Shown here: positions 1 to 7,792 of the stretch, in pieces
Numbering within the stretch: position 1 is the first letter of the stretch
Layout of the letters: every line of letters begins with the position of its first letter
DNA from: Giesbergeria sp.
Lineage (GTDB): Bacteria; Pseudomonadota; Gammaproteobacteria; Burkholderiales; Burkholderiaceae_C
Assembly: GCF_028686475.1 (NCBI RefSeq)
Contig: NZ_JAQUCA010000023.1
Span: 1 to 49,095 of the forward strand
Reading direction: 5' to 3'
Length of the DNA stretch: 49,095 bases
Translations under genes and position numbers: made by a program
The notes under the pieces: generated by a model
What the model was told of the DNA's origin: nothing
Database searches by the model: none
The model's input: only the letters and a program-made list of their open reading frames with translations

Positions 1-1
1 A

Positions 2-97
2 GCCTGTGGAGAGGAAGGCACTGGCTTGGGTCGTAAGACCCGAGTGAAACCAGCCTCTGTGAAGCAGGAAGCAATCGGTAGATTTAATCAGAAATGA
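2..97 (+). CDS. tnpB: TnpB (IS200/IS605 OrfB) C-terminal end, cut by window edge
   Basis: The reading frame from base 2 to the TGA at 95-97 encodes 31 residues beginning ACGEEGTGLGRKTRVKPA and continuing to VKQE. This is the usual C-terminal tail of IS605-family OrfB/TnpB proteins, in which the last zinc-ligand region (NACGE) is followed by a basic tail ending in KQE. Only the tail lies in the window, so it is not known whether the gene is intact upstream. In this family the guide (omega) RNA is transcribed from this 3' end and the flanking DNA, so the bases just after the stop could hold the element's right end and a guide. No terminal repeat could be fixed here. Confidence 0.7.
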   Translation, partial: ACGEEGTGLGRKTRVKPASVKQEAIGRFNQK

Positions 98-389
98 TTA
101 GATTTGCGTAGGTATTGCAGAACGGTAATCGTTGAGGTTTCTCATGCTTCAAGCTCCACTGACCAAGGCCAAAAATTTCTTCAGATAAATCGGCTTTACT
201 GGGCGATGCGCTGGCACTGGCAAAGTTTTGCCGTCCGCGCGGACGAACACGCAGTGGCTGGAGCCTTCGTGCCGCCAAATCAGTCAACGTAAATTTGGCA
301 TCCGTCGCTGAAGGACTGAAACCCAAAGAACAGCGCCTTATGGTGCATAAACGCCCCCAGTTCCCCAGACTGTGCTACATTGTTTGCCC
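98..389. other. Non-coding stretch between the TnpB tail and the aroG leader
   Basis: No convincing gene is seen. Short open frames on both strands lack ribosome binding sites and family resemblance. The first part may contain the right end of the TnpB element. The last part should contain the aroG promoter. A possible extended -10 (TGCTACATT, 373-381) lies just before the leader peptide, without a recognisable -35. Confidence 0.4.
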
Positions 390-446
390 ATGTCGATAGC
401 ACGCGCTTTTTATTTTTGGTCTTATTTCTCTGTCCTGGGCGGATGA
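390..446 (+). CDS. Putative aroG leader peptide (transcription attenuation)
   Basis: This 18-codon frame encodes MSIARAFYFWSYFSVLGG. Six of the seven residues in FYFWSYF (codons at 408-428) are Phe, Tyr or Trp, the three end products that control DAHP synthase. The frame ends 42 bases before a GC-rich hairpin followed by six T residues (489-516), which precedes aroG. By analogy with other amino-acid biosynthetic leaders, stalling at the aromatic codons would favour readthrough. The start has no clear Shine-Dalgarno sequence. Translation has not been shown; the call rests on composition and position. Confidence 0.75.
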   Translation: MSIARAFYFWSYFSVLGG

Positions 447-488
447 GAGAGCTAAGCGCGCAAGCACCTAGACCCTGTTCACACACCG

Positions 489-516
489 CCGCCGCTGCAA
501 AGCCCGGCGGTTTTTT
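489..516 (+). terminator. Intrinsic terminator acting as the aroG attenuator
   Basis: CCGCC (489-493) pairs with GGCGG (506-510) and is followed directly by TTTTTT (511-516), 43 bases before the aroG start. A second GGCGG at 438-442, at the end of the leader peptide frame, can pair with CCGCC at 486-490 or 489-493 and would then block the terminator. This gives the two mutually exclusive structures expected of a ribosome-controlled attenuator. Confidence 0.75.
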
Positions 517-559
517 GCTTTCAAAACCTTCACTTTGACTTACCCAAAGGACGAAAAAC

Positions 560-1681
560 ATGAGCCCCCAAACTACCCCTGCTACTGAACCTTGGTACCA
601 ACATGTCGAGAAAACCAGCCAAACCGACGACGAACGCATCAAGGACATCACCGTGCTACCCCCTCCCGAACACCTGATTCGCTTTTTCCCTATCCGGGGT
701 ACCAGTGTAGAAACGCTGGTAACGCAAACGCGCCAAAGCATCCACAACATCATGGCAGGCACCGATGACCGCCTGCTGGTCATTATTGGCCCTTGCTCCA
801 TCCACGACCCCGCTGCCGCGTTGGACTACGCTCGCCGCCTGCAAGCCGTGCGCGAGCAATACAAAGACACGCTAGAAATTGTGATGCGTGTCTATTTTGA
901 AAAGCCCCGTACCACCGTGGGCTGGAAAGGACTCATCAACGACCCCTACTTGGACGACAGCTACCGCATTGACGAAGGTCTGCGTATGGCGCGCCAGTTG
1001 CTGATTGACATCAACCGCTTGGGCGTGCCCGCAGGTAGCGAGTTTCTGGACGTGATTTCGCCCCAATACATTGGCGATTTGATCAGCTGGGGCGCGATTG
1101 GCGCACGCACCACCGAAAGCCAAGTGCATCGCGAGTTGGCCTCGGGCTTATCGGCCCCGATTGGTTTCAAAAACGGCACCGACGGCAACATCCGTATTGC
1201 CACCGATGCCATCCAGTCGGCCAGCCGTAGCCACCATTTCTTGTCGGTACACAAAAACGGCCAAGTGGCGATTGTCGATACCGCTGGCAATCCCGACTGC
1301 CATGTCATTTTGCGTGGCGGTAAGGCCCCCAATTACGATGCCGCCAGCGTGGCCGCCGCCTGCAAAGACCTAGAAGCCGCCAAACTGCCCGCTACGTTGA
1401 TGGTCGATTGCAGCCATGCCAACAGCAGCAAGCAGCACGAAAAGCAACGCGACGTGGCCCGCGATATTGCCGCGCAAATTGCGGGCGGTTCGCGCAGTGT
1501 GTTTGGCGTGATGATTGAGAGCCACATCAACCCCGGCGCGCAAAAGTTCACCCCCGGCAAAGACGACCCCTGCACCTTAGAGTACGGCAAGAGCATCACC
1601 GATGCCTGCTTGGGTTGGGATGATTCGGTGCAATCTTTGGCCGATTTGGCCGCTGCCGTGCAGGCGCGTCGTACCCGCTGA
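560..1681 (+). CDS. aroG: 3-deoxy-7-phosphoheptulonate (DAHP) synthase, class I
   Basis: This enzyme condenses phosphoenolpyruvate and erythrose 4-phosphate to DAHP, the first step of the shikimate pathway. The 373-residue protein has the class I AroF/G/H length and motifs: GPCSIHD (about 77-83), KPRTTVGWKGL (about 115), ARTTESQ, HRELASGLS and KNGTDG, including metal and substrate ligands. The start at 560 follows an AAAGGACG ribosome binding site. An aromatic-rich leader peptide and terminator precede it, so expression is probably set by charging of aromatic tRNAs as well as by allosteric feedback. Sequence alone does not show which aromatic amino acid inhibits it. The symbol aroG is used for the family; aroF or aroH would be equally defensible. 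Confidence 0.95.
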   Translation: MSPQTTPATEPWYQHVEKTSQTDDERIKDITVLPPPEHLIRFFPIRGTSVETLVTQTRQSIHNIMAGTDDRLLVIIGPCSIHDPAAALDYARRLQAVREQYKDTLEIVMRVYFEKPRTTVGWKGLINDPYLDDSYRIDEGLRMARQLLIDINRLGVPAGSEFLDVISPQYIGDLISWGAIGARTTESQVHRELASGLSAPIGFKNGTDGNIRIATDAIQSASRSHHFLSVHKNGQVAIVDTAGNPDCHVILRGGKAPNYDAASVAAACKDLEAAKLPATLMVDCSHANSSKQHEKQRDVARDIAAQIAGGSRSVFGVMIESHINPGAQKFTPGKDDPCTLEYGKSITDACLGWDDSVQSLADLAAAVQARRTR

Positions 1682-1696
1682 TAGATGGGTTCAAGG

Positions 1697-1766
1697 GGTG
1701 TAAGCTGGTGTAAGCTAGAGGTGGCGCAAGCAGCGCCATCGGGCAGCGGAGACACTGCCCTTTCTC
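1697..1766 (+). terminator. Candidate aroG terminator and 10-bp tandem repeat
   Basis: GGTGTAAGCT is repeated twice head to tail (1697-1706, 1707-1716). It is followed by two hairpins: GGCGC/GCGCC near 1722-1738, and GGGCAG (1741-1746) with CTGCCC (1755-1760), the latter leading into a pyrimidine-rich TTTCTCCTCTT tract. The U-tract is imperfect, so termination may be weak. Confidence 0.45.
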
Positions 1767-1789
1767 CTCTTGATTAGAAAGACAAATTC

Positions 1790-2101
1790 ATGCACAGAGA
1801 AGTTACCGTCACCCTAGCGCAAAACCTAGAGTTTCGCTTCGACTTAGAACATGCCGAGCCGATGGCCAACGAAGAAGCCCGCCGCTGGCTGGATGACGAG
1901 TTCATTCGCCTAGAGTGTGAGCCGCTGCGCGCCAGCGGCAAAGTGTTGCTGGCCGACAAGGTCCTGACGGTGGCCACAGCAGCCGGTGCGCCGCTGCTGT
2001 CGGATGCCGTGTGGTTTGCCCAGTTTGCCCGCGCCACCTATGCTGTGTTGGTCAAGCCCATCATCCATGTGGATGTGCCGGCCATGACCATCAGCTACTA
2101 A
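1790..2101 (+). CDS. Conserved small protein of unknown function
   Basis: This encodes a 103-residue protein without signal peptide, membrane segment or cysteines. It is rich in acidic residues in the first half (EHAEPMANEEARRWLDDEF) and more hydrophobic in the second half (KVLLADKVLTVATAAG), which suggests a small soluble alpha/beta fold. I do not recognise the family. It starts with ATG at 1790 after aroG and converges with mpl only a few bases beyond its stop. Codon usage matches the neighbouring housekeeping genes, so it is likely a real gene. No function is assigned. Confidence 0.7.
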   Translation: MHREVTVTLAQNLEFRFDLEHAEPMANEEARRWLDDEFIRLECEPLRASGKVLLADKVLTVATAAGAPLLSDAVWFAQFARATYAVLVKPIIHVDVPAMTISY

Positions 2102-2108
2102 AAAAGCG

Positions 2109-3527
2109 CTATTCAGCACCGTCTGCCAAGGCTTGCAGCAGCAGGCTGTGGATGCCGCCAAAAGCGCCATTGCTCATGCACAGAATGTAATCACCCGGCT
2201 GTGCTGCTTGGGTGATTTGCGCCACCAGTGTGGCAATATCGGGCGCGGTGTGTGCTTGTGCCCCTAAAGGGGCCAGCGCGGCAGCGGCATCCCAGTCTAG
2301 CCCGGCCGTGTGGCAAAACACTTGATTAGCGTTGGCAAGCGCCCAAGGCAATTGGGCCTTCATGGTGCCCAGTTTCATGGTGTTGCTGCGTGGCTCAAAG
2401 GCCACCAAAATGCGTGCCTGTGGGCCGACGCGCTGGCGCAGGCCGTCTAGCGTGGTTCGCATGGCGGTAGGGTGGTGGGCAAAATCATCGTAAACGGTGA
2501 TGCCGCGCACCACGCCGCGCTGCTCCATGCGTCGGCGTACATTCTGAAAACTGCCCAAGGCTGCTGCCGCAGTCGCTGGAGTCACGCCCACATGCGCTGC
2601 TGCTGCAATGGCGGCCAAGGCATTGAGTTGGTTGTGTACCCCATCTAAGGCCCACTCGACCCGTGCCACCTGCTGGCCGCGCTGTAATACATCAAAGGCA
2701 TGGGGTGGGCCTTCGGCCGTGAAATCACTCACCGCTGCGCCAAAACTGCTGGTGCTGCTCCAGCAGCCGGTATGCAGCACCCGGGCCAAGCTTTCTTCCA
2801 ACCCATTGAATACCACTTGCCCAGAGGGTGGCACGGTACGCACCAGATGATGAAATTGGCGCTCAATGGCGGCCAAATCATCAAAAATGTCGGCATGGTC
2901 GAACTCTAGGTTGTTCAAAATGGCCGTGCGTGGCCGATAGTGAACAAACTTGCTGCGCTTGTCAAAAAAAGCGGTATCGTATTCATCCGCCTCTATCACA
3001 AACAAGGGTGCGCTGCCCAGGGGGCCAGGGCCGGGTTCGGGCCGGGTAGCTGCACCCAAACGGGCCGAAACGCCAAAATTGAGCGGCACCCCACCCACCA
3101 AAAACCCCGGTTGCAGACCGGCACATTCCAGCACCCATGCCAGCATGGAGGTGGTGGTGGTTTTGCCGTGCGTGCCCGCCACGGCCAGCACATGGCGGCC
3201 TTGCAAGACGTTTTCGGCCAACCACTGTGGTCCACTGGTGTAGGGCAGTCCGGCATCCAAAATGGCTTCCATCAGTGGGAACTTAGGGCTGCCATCGGCC
3301 AGCCGGGCGCGGCTGACCACATTGCCCACCACAAAGATGTCGGGTTTTAAGGCCAATTGCTCGCTGCCAAAGCCTTCCATCAACTCAATGCCCAAGGCGC
3401 GCAATTGCTCGCTCATGGGGGGATAAACGCCAGCATCGCAGCCGGTAACGCGGTGTCCGGCCTCGCGGGCCAATGCGGCTACGCCGCCCATAAAAGTGCC
3501 GCAAATGCCTAGGATGTGTATGTGCAT
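2109..3527 (-). CDS. mpl: UDP-N-acetylmuramate:L-Ala-gamma-D-Glu-meso-DAP ligase
   Basis: Mpl joins the recycled tripeptide L-Ala-gamma-D-Glu-meso-DAP to UDP-MurNAc in the cytoplasm, returning murein turnover products to peptidoglycan synthesis. The 472-residue protein begins MHIHILGICGTFMGG, the N-terminal Mur dinucleotide-like fold, and has the ATP loop AGTHGKTTT at about 117-125, IEADEYDTAFFDKR in the central domain and DDFAHHPTA in the C-terminal half, all typical of Mpl rather than MurC. An in-frame extension of 25 codons upstream exists but lacks family homology, so the start is set at 3527. The gene is divergent from the gene at 3580 with only about 50 bases between them. Confidence 0.93.
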   Translation of the reverse strand: MHIHILGICGTFMGGVAALAREAGHRVTGCDAGVYPPMSEQLRALGIELMEGFGSEQLALKPDIFVVGNVVSRARLADGSPKFPLMEAILDAGLPYTSGPQWLAENVLQGRHVLAVAGTHGKTTTTSMLAWVLECAGLQPGFLVGGVPLNFGVSARLGAATRPEPGPGPLGSAPLFVIEADEYDTAFFDKRSKFVHYRPRTAILNNLEFDHADIFDDLAAIERQFHHLVRTVPPSGQVVFNGLEESLARVLHTGCWSSTSSFGAAVSDFTAEGPPHAFDVLQRGQQVARVEWALDGVHNQLNALAAIAAAAHVGVTPATAAAALGSFQNVRRRMEQRGVVRGITVYDDFAHHPTAMRTTLDGLRQRVGPQARILVAFEPRSNTMKLGTMKAQLPWALANANQVFCHTAGLDWDAAAALAPLGAQAHTAPDIATLVAQITQAAQPGDYILCMSNGAFGGIHSLLLQALADGAE

Positions 3528-3579
3528 GGGCGCAGATTCTACGGTTGCAGGCCACAATGCCGCTTGGAAGCCATACACC

Positions 3580-4197
3580 ATGCAAAACACCCACCTTGCC
3601 ACTGAAATTGCCCAAGCTGCCGCCCGTCTGGTGGTGGATGAGGGGCTGGACTACGGTCCAGCAAAGCGCCGCGCTGTACGTGATTTGGGCCTGCCAGCAC
3701 GCACCGCCCTGCCCGATAACGACCTGCTAGAAGCTGCGGTGGCCGAGCATATCGCCCTGTTTTGCGCCGATACCCAACCACAAGAGTTGCGCGCCTTGCG
3801 CGAATTGGCCCTGCTGTGGATGGAGCGCTTGGCCGAGTTTCGCCCGCACTTGGCCGGGGCGGTGTGGCACGGCACAGCCACCCGCTTGTCGGATATTTAC
3901 CTGTCTTTGTTTTGCGACGATTCCAAATCGGCTGAAATTTTGCTGATTAACCGGGGCGTGGATTACGATGCCCAGATGGTCAACGGCTTGCATGGCGAGC
4001 CGGTAGAGGCCCTGACCATCGGCCACCCGCTGCCCGAGTTGGAAATCGTGGTGGGGGTGCATCTGCTAATTTACGATTTAGATGATTTACGCGGTGCCTT
4101 GCGCCCTGACAGCCAAGGGCGCACACCACGCGGCCACACCGAGGCGCTGCGCCAGTTGCTGGCCAGCAGTGGTACAGCTACCAGCACAGCGCCATGA
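3580..4197 (+). CDS. Conserved hypothetical protein, possibly nucleotidyltransferase-like
   Basis: This encodes a 205-residue soluble protein beginning MQNTHLATEIAQAAARLVV. Similar proteins sit beside mpl in many Burkholderiales and are often labelled UDP-N-acetylmuramate–alanine ligase. That label is not supported here, because the ATP loop and other Mur ligase motifs are absent. The segment GTATRLSDIYLSLFCDDSKS followed by a hydrophobic strand hints at a nucleotidyltransferase-like core, but this is a weak inference. An upstream in-frame ATG would overlap mpl, so the internal start at 3580 is preferred. The stop overlaps the tlpA start by four bases (ATGA), suggesting translational coupling. 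Confidence 0.75.
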   Translation: MQNTHLATEIAQAAARLVVDEGLDYGPAKRRAVRDLGLPARTALPDNDLLEAAVAEHIALFCADTQPQELRALRELALLWMERLAEFRPHLAGAVWHGTATRLSDIYLSLFCDDSKSAEILLINRGVDYDAQMVNGLHGEPVEALTIGHPLPELEIVVGVHLLIYDLDDLRGALRPDSQGRTPRGHTEALRQLLASSGTATSTAP

Positions 4198-4811
4198 ACC
4201 TGCCCACCACGGCCACCACGGCCACCACGGCCACCACGGCCACCACGGCCACCACGGCCAACGTCCCCGCTCCCAGCCCGTCGCGCCGCCTGCTGTTGGC
4301 TGGTGCTACTGCCAGCGTAGCCATCGCCGCTGGCGCTGGCTGGAGCTGGTGGCAAAGCCAGCGCCCCGCCACCGTGCCCGGCACGCCCGATGGCGTACCA
4401 GATTTTTGGGATAAAACTTTTGCCAGTTCTGCTGATGGTCAAACCGTGGCACTGCGCCAGTTTCAGCACCAACCGCTGCTGCTGAACTTTTGGGCTACTT
4501 GGTGTCCGCCTTGTGTGGCCGAAATGCCGCTATTGAATGCTTTTTTTCAGCAACAACGCGCCAAAGGCTGGCAAGTGCTGGGTATCGCCATCGACAAACC
4601 AGCGCCAGTGCGCCAATTCTTAGCCCGCCAGCCGGTGGATTTTCCGGTAGCACTGGCCAGCACAGAAGGTAGCAACTTGGCGCGCACGCTGGGCAATTTG
4701 GGCGGCGGCTTGCCCTTTACGCTGCTGCTCGATGCCCAAGGCCAAGTGCGACAACGTAAAATCGGCCAAGTGACGGCGCAGTTGCTACAAAGCTGGAGCA
4801 GCCTGCGCTAA
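4194..4811 (+). CDS. tlpA: TlpA-like membrane-anchored thiol:disulfide oxidoreductase
   Basis: The protein is a periplasmic thioredoxin-fold reductase held by an N-terminal signal anchor (about residues 31-54, RRLLLAGATASVAIAAG and onward). The redox centre WCPPC lies at about 103-107, after NFWAT, and a cis-Pro loop (GGGLPFTLLLD) follows. TlpA/ResE-type proteins reduce apo-cytochrome c or copper-chaperone cysteines; the exact partner is unknown here. The start codon overlaps the previous stop. Immediately after the start, residues 5-22 are six copies of Thr-Thr-Ala encoded by a 9-bp minisatellite, a low-complexity cytoplasmic tail unusual for this family. Length (205 residues) is otherwise normal. 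Confidence 0.85.
   Translation: MNLPTTATTATTATTATTATTANVPAPSPSRRLLLAGATASVAIAAGAGWSWWQSQRPATVPGTPDGVPDFWDKTFASSADGQTVALRQFQHQPLLLNFWATWCPPCVAEMPLLNAFFQQQRAKGWQVLGIAIDKPAPVRQFLARQPVDFPVALASTEGSNLARTLGNLGGGLPFTLLLDAQGQVRQRKIGQVTAQLLQSWSSLR
4206..4259 (+). repeat. Six perfect copies of a 9-bp tandem repeat within tlpA
   Basis: ACCACGGCC is repeated six times without mismatch from the fifth codon of tlpA, encoding (Thr-Thr-Ala)6. Because the unit is three codons, copy-number change keeps the frame. Confidence 0.95.
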
Positions 4812-4935
4812 CACCTGACACTGGGGCACCTTAGAAGATGGCCTCTATTTACCTCAGATATACCAAAAAGACCGCAGTAGCGTGAAATTAGGGTAAATTC
4901 GCGCCCTGTTCAGTTTTTAGCTCTTGGAGCCTTGC

Positions 4936-5382
4936 ATGGATTTGCGTAAACTCAAAACCCTGATTGACCTCGTTTCCGAGTCAAATGTGTCGGAACTGGA
5001 AATCACCGAGGCCGAAGGCAAAGTCCGCATCGTCAAAGGTGGCGGTGCGGTGATGCAGCAGTTTGTCGCCGCGCCCATGCAGGCGGCCACTGCTGCCCCG
5101 GTGTCGCCTGCTGCCGTGGCCGAATTGCCCGCCCCCACCGAGCCAACCGGCCACATCGTTAAATCACCGATGGTGGGCACGTTTTACCGCTCCTCCAGCC
5201 CCGGTGCCAAGCCCTTTGTCGAGTTGGGCAGCCAAGTCAAAGAGGGCGATACCGTCTGCATCATCGAGGCCATGAAAATTCTCAATGAGATTGAGGCCGA
5301 TAAATCTGGCACCGTGACGCGCATTTTGGGTGAAAACGGCCAGGCGGTAGAGTACGGCCAGCCCCTGTTCGTCATTGAATAA
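4936..5382 (+). CDS. accB: Biotin carboxyl carrier protein of acetyl-CoA carboxylase
   Basis: AccB carries the carboxylated biotin between biotin carboxylase (AccC) and the carboxyltransferase in malonyl-CoA synthesis. The 148-residue protein begins [13 protein letters not shown], has a Pro/Ala-rich linker (about 45-72) and a biotinyl domain with the thumb motif [18 protein letters not shown]. The biotin attachment site reads EAMKIL, with the modified Lys at about 114, instead of the more usual EAMKMM; the second Met is replaced by Ile. An alternative start four codons upstream is possible, but the chosen ATG follows TTGGAG at good spacing. accC follows after 48 bases, the usual accBC operon. 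Confidence 0.95.
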   Translation: MDLRKLKTLIDLVSESNVSELEITEAEGKVRIVKGGGAVMQQFVAAPMQAATAAPVSPAAVAELPAPTEPTGHIVKSPMVGTFYRSSSPGAKPFVELGSQVKEGDTVCIIEAMKILNEIEADKSGTVTRILGENGQAVEYGQPLFVIE

Positions 5383-5430
5383 AGCACTGCGATGCTCTCC
5401 GCTTTCGAGTCATCCGCTCCCAGAACACCC

Positions 5431-6786
<1,356 letters not shown>

Positions 6787-6801
6787 GCCTCTTGCCCTGA
6801 T

Positions 6802-6843
6802 AGGGGCCTGCGCCAAGCACCGGGCGCGGGCCTGTTTTTTTTT
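6802..6843 (+). terminator. Intrinsic terminator after accBC
   Basis: A long GC-rich stem (GGGGCCTGCGCC with GGCGCGGGCCT, one wobble pair) with a short loop is followed by nine T residues. It lies between the accC stop and the prmA start, so it should end the accBC transcript and prmA probably has its own promoter or relies on readthrough. Confidence 0.85.
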
Positions 6844-6872
6844 GATTGCTGTGCCAAAGGCCCCCACCAGCC

Positions 6873-7757
6873 ATGTATGAATTGAGTCTGATGAGCCCGC
6901 AAGACCGGGTCGAATCTTTGAGCGATGCGCTGGACGCACTCGATGCCCTGAGCGTCTCGGTAGAAGATGCCGATGCCCAAACCGATGCCGAGCAAGCCCT
7001 GTTTGGCGAACCCGGTATGCCACCGCCCCAAGACGGCTGGCAGCGTAGCCGCATTGTCGCCCTGTTTGCCAGCCAAGCCTTGGCCGAAGAGGCGCGCGAT
7101 TTACTGCAAGCGCAAGAATTTTTTGACGGTTGTAGCGTGCTGGGTATCAGCCCCTTAGAAGACCAAGACTGGGTGCGCCTGACGCAAGCGCAATTTACCC
7201 CGGTGGACATCACCCCCGATTTTTGGATTGTGCCCACTTGGCACGAACCACCAGCCCAAGCCACGCGCACCATCCGCCTAGACCCCGGTTTGGCCTTTGG
7301 TACTGGCACGCACCCCACCACCCGTATGTGCCTGCGCTGGATTGCACGCCAGCCCGAAGGCAGTTTGGGCCGGGTGCTGGACTACGGTTGTGGTTCGGGC
7401 ATTTTAGCGATTGGCGCGGCCAAGTTTGGTGCCCAAGACATTGACGCGGTGGACATTGACCTAGCGGCCGTAGAGTCCAGCCAGCAAAACGCCCATGCCA
7501 ATGGCGTACAGATGCGTTCGGGCCTACCAGAATTGGCCCAAGGAAGCTACCAAACCGTGCTGGCCAACATTTTGGCCACGCCCCTGCGCGTGCTGGCCCC
7601 GCTGTTGTGCGCCCACGTGGCCGCTGGTGGCCATCTGGTGCTGGCTGGCATTTTAGAGCGCCAAGCCGACGAGCTGAAACAAGCCTATGCCCCCTATCTG
7701 CCGCTGCAAGTGGCCGATACCCAAGAGGGTTGGATTTTAATGACCGCACAACGCTAA
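6873..7757 (+). CDS. prmA: Ribosomal protein L11 methyltransferase
   Basis: PrmA trimethylates ribosomal protein L11 using S-adenosylmethionine. The 294-residue protein has FGTGTHPTT (about 142-150), the SAM-binding loop LDYGCGSGILAIGA (about 169), the acidic residue pair in AVDIDLAAVESSQQN and the catalytic NILATPL motif. The ATG at 6873 starts the typical MYELSL N-terminus. The gene follows accBC, as in most Burkholderiales, and is followed 35 bases later by the DUF3426 gene. Confidence 0.95.
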   Translation: MYELSLMSPQDRVESLSDALDALDALSVSVEDADAQTDAEQALFGEPGMPPPQDGWQRSRIVALFASQALAEEARDLLQAQEFFDGCSVLGISPLEDQDWVRLTQAQFTPVDITPDFWIVPTWHEPPAQATRTIRLDPGLAFGTGTHPTTRMCLRWIARQPEGSLGRVLDYGCGSGILAIGAAKFGAQDIDAVDIDLAAVESSQQNAHANGVQMRSGLPELAQGSYQTVLANILATPLRVLAPLLCAHVAAGGHLVLAGILERQADELKQAYAPYLPLQVADTQEGWILMTAQR

Positions 7758-7792
7758 AAGCGCCAGCACCGCCCGCCTACTCGCCACCGCCG

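Noticed and set aside
84-326. Minus-strand frame of 80 codons near the window start
   Set aside because: It has no ribosome binding site or family resemblance and overlaps the likely TnpB right end.
3580-4197. Assignment as UDP-N-acetylmuramate–alanine ligase
   Set aside because: No Mur ligase ATP loop or domain structure is present. The common database label seems to derive from proximity to mpl.
4206-4259. Tandem repeats considered as a CRISPR array
   Set aside because: The units are contiguous 9-mers without spacers inside a coding sequence.
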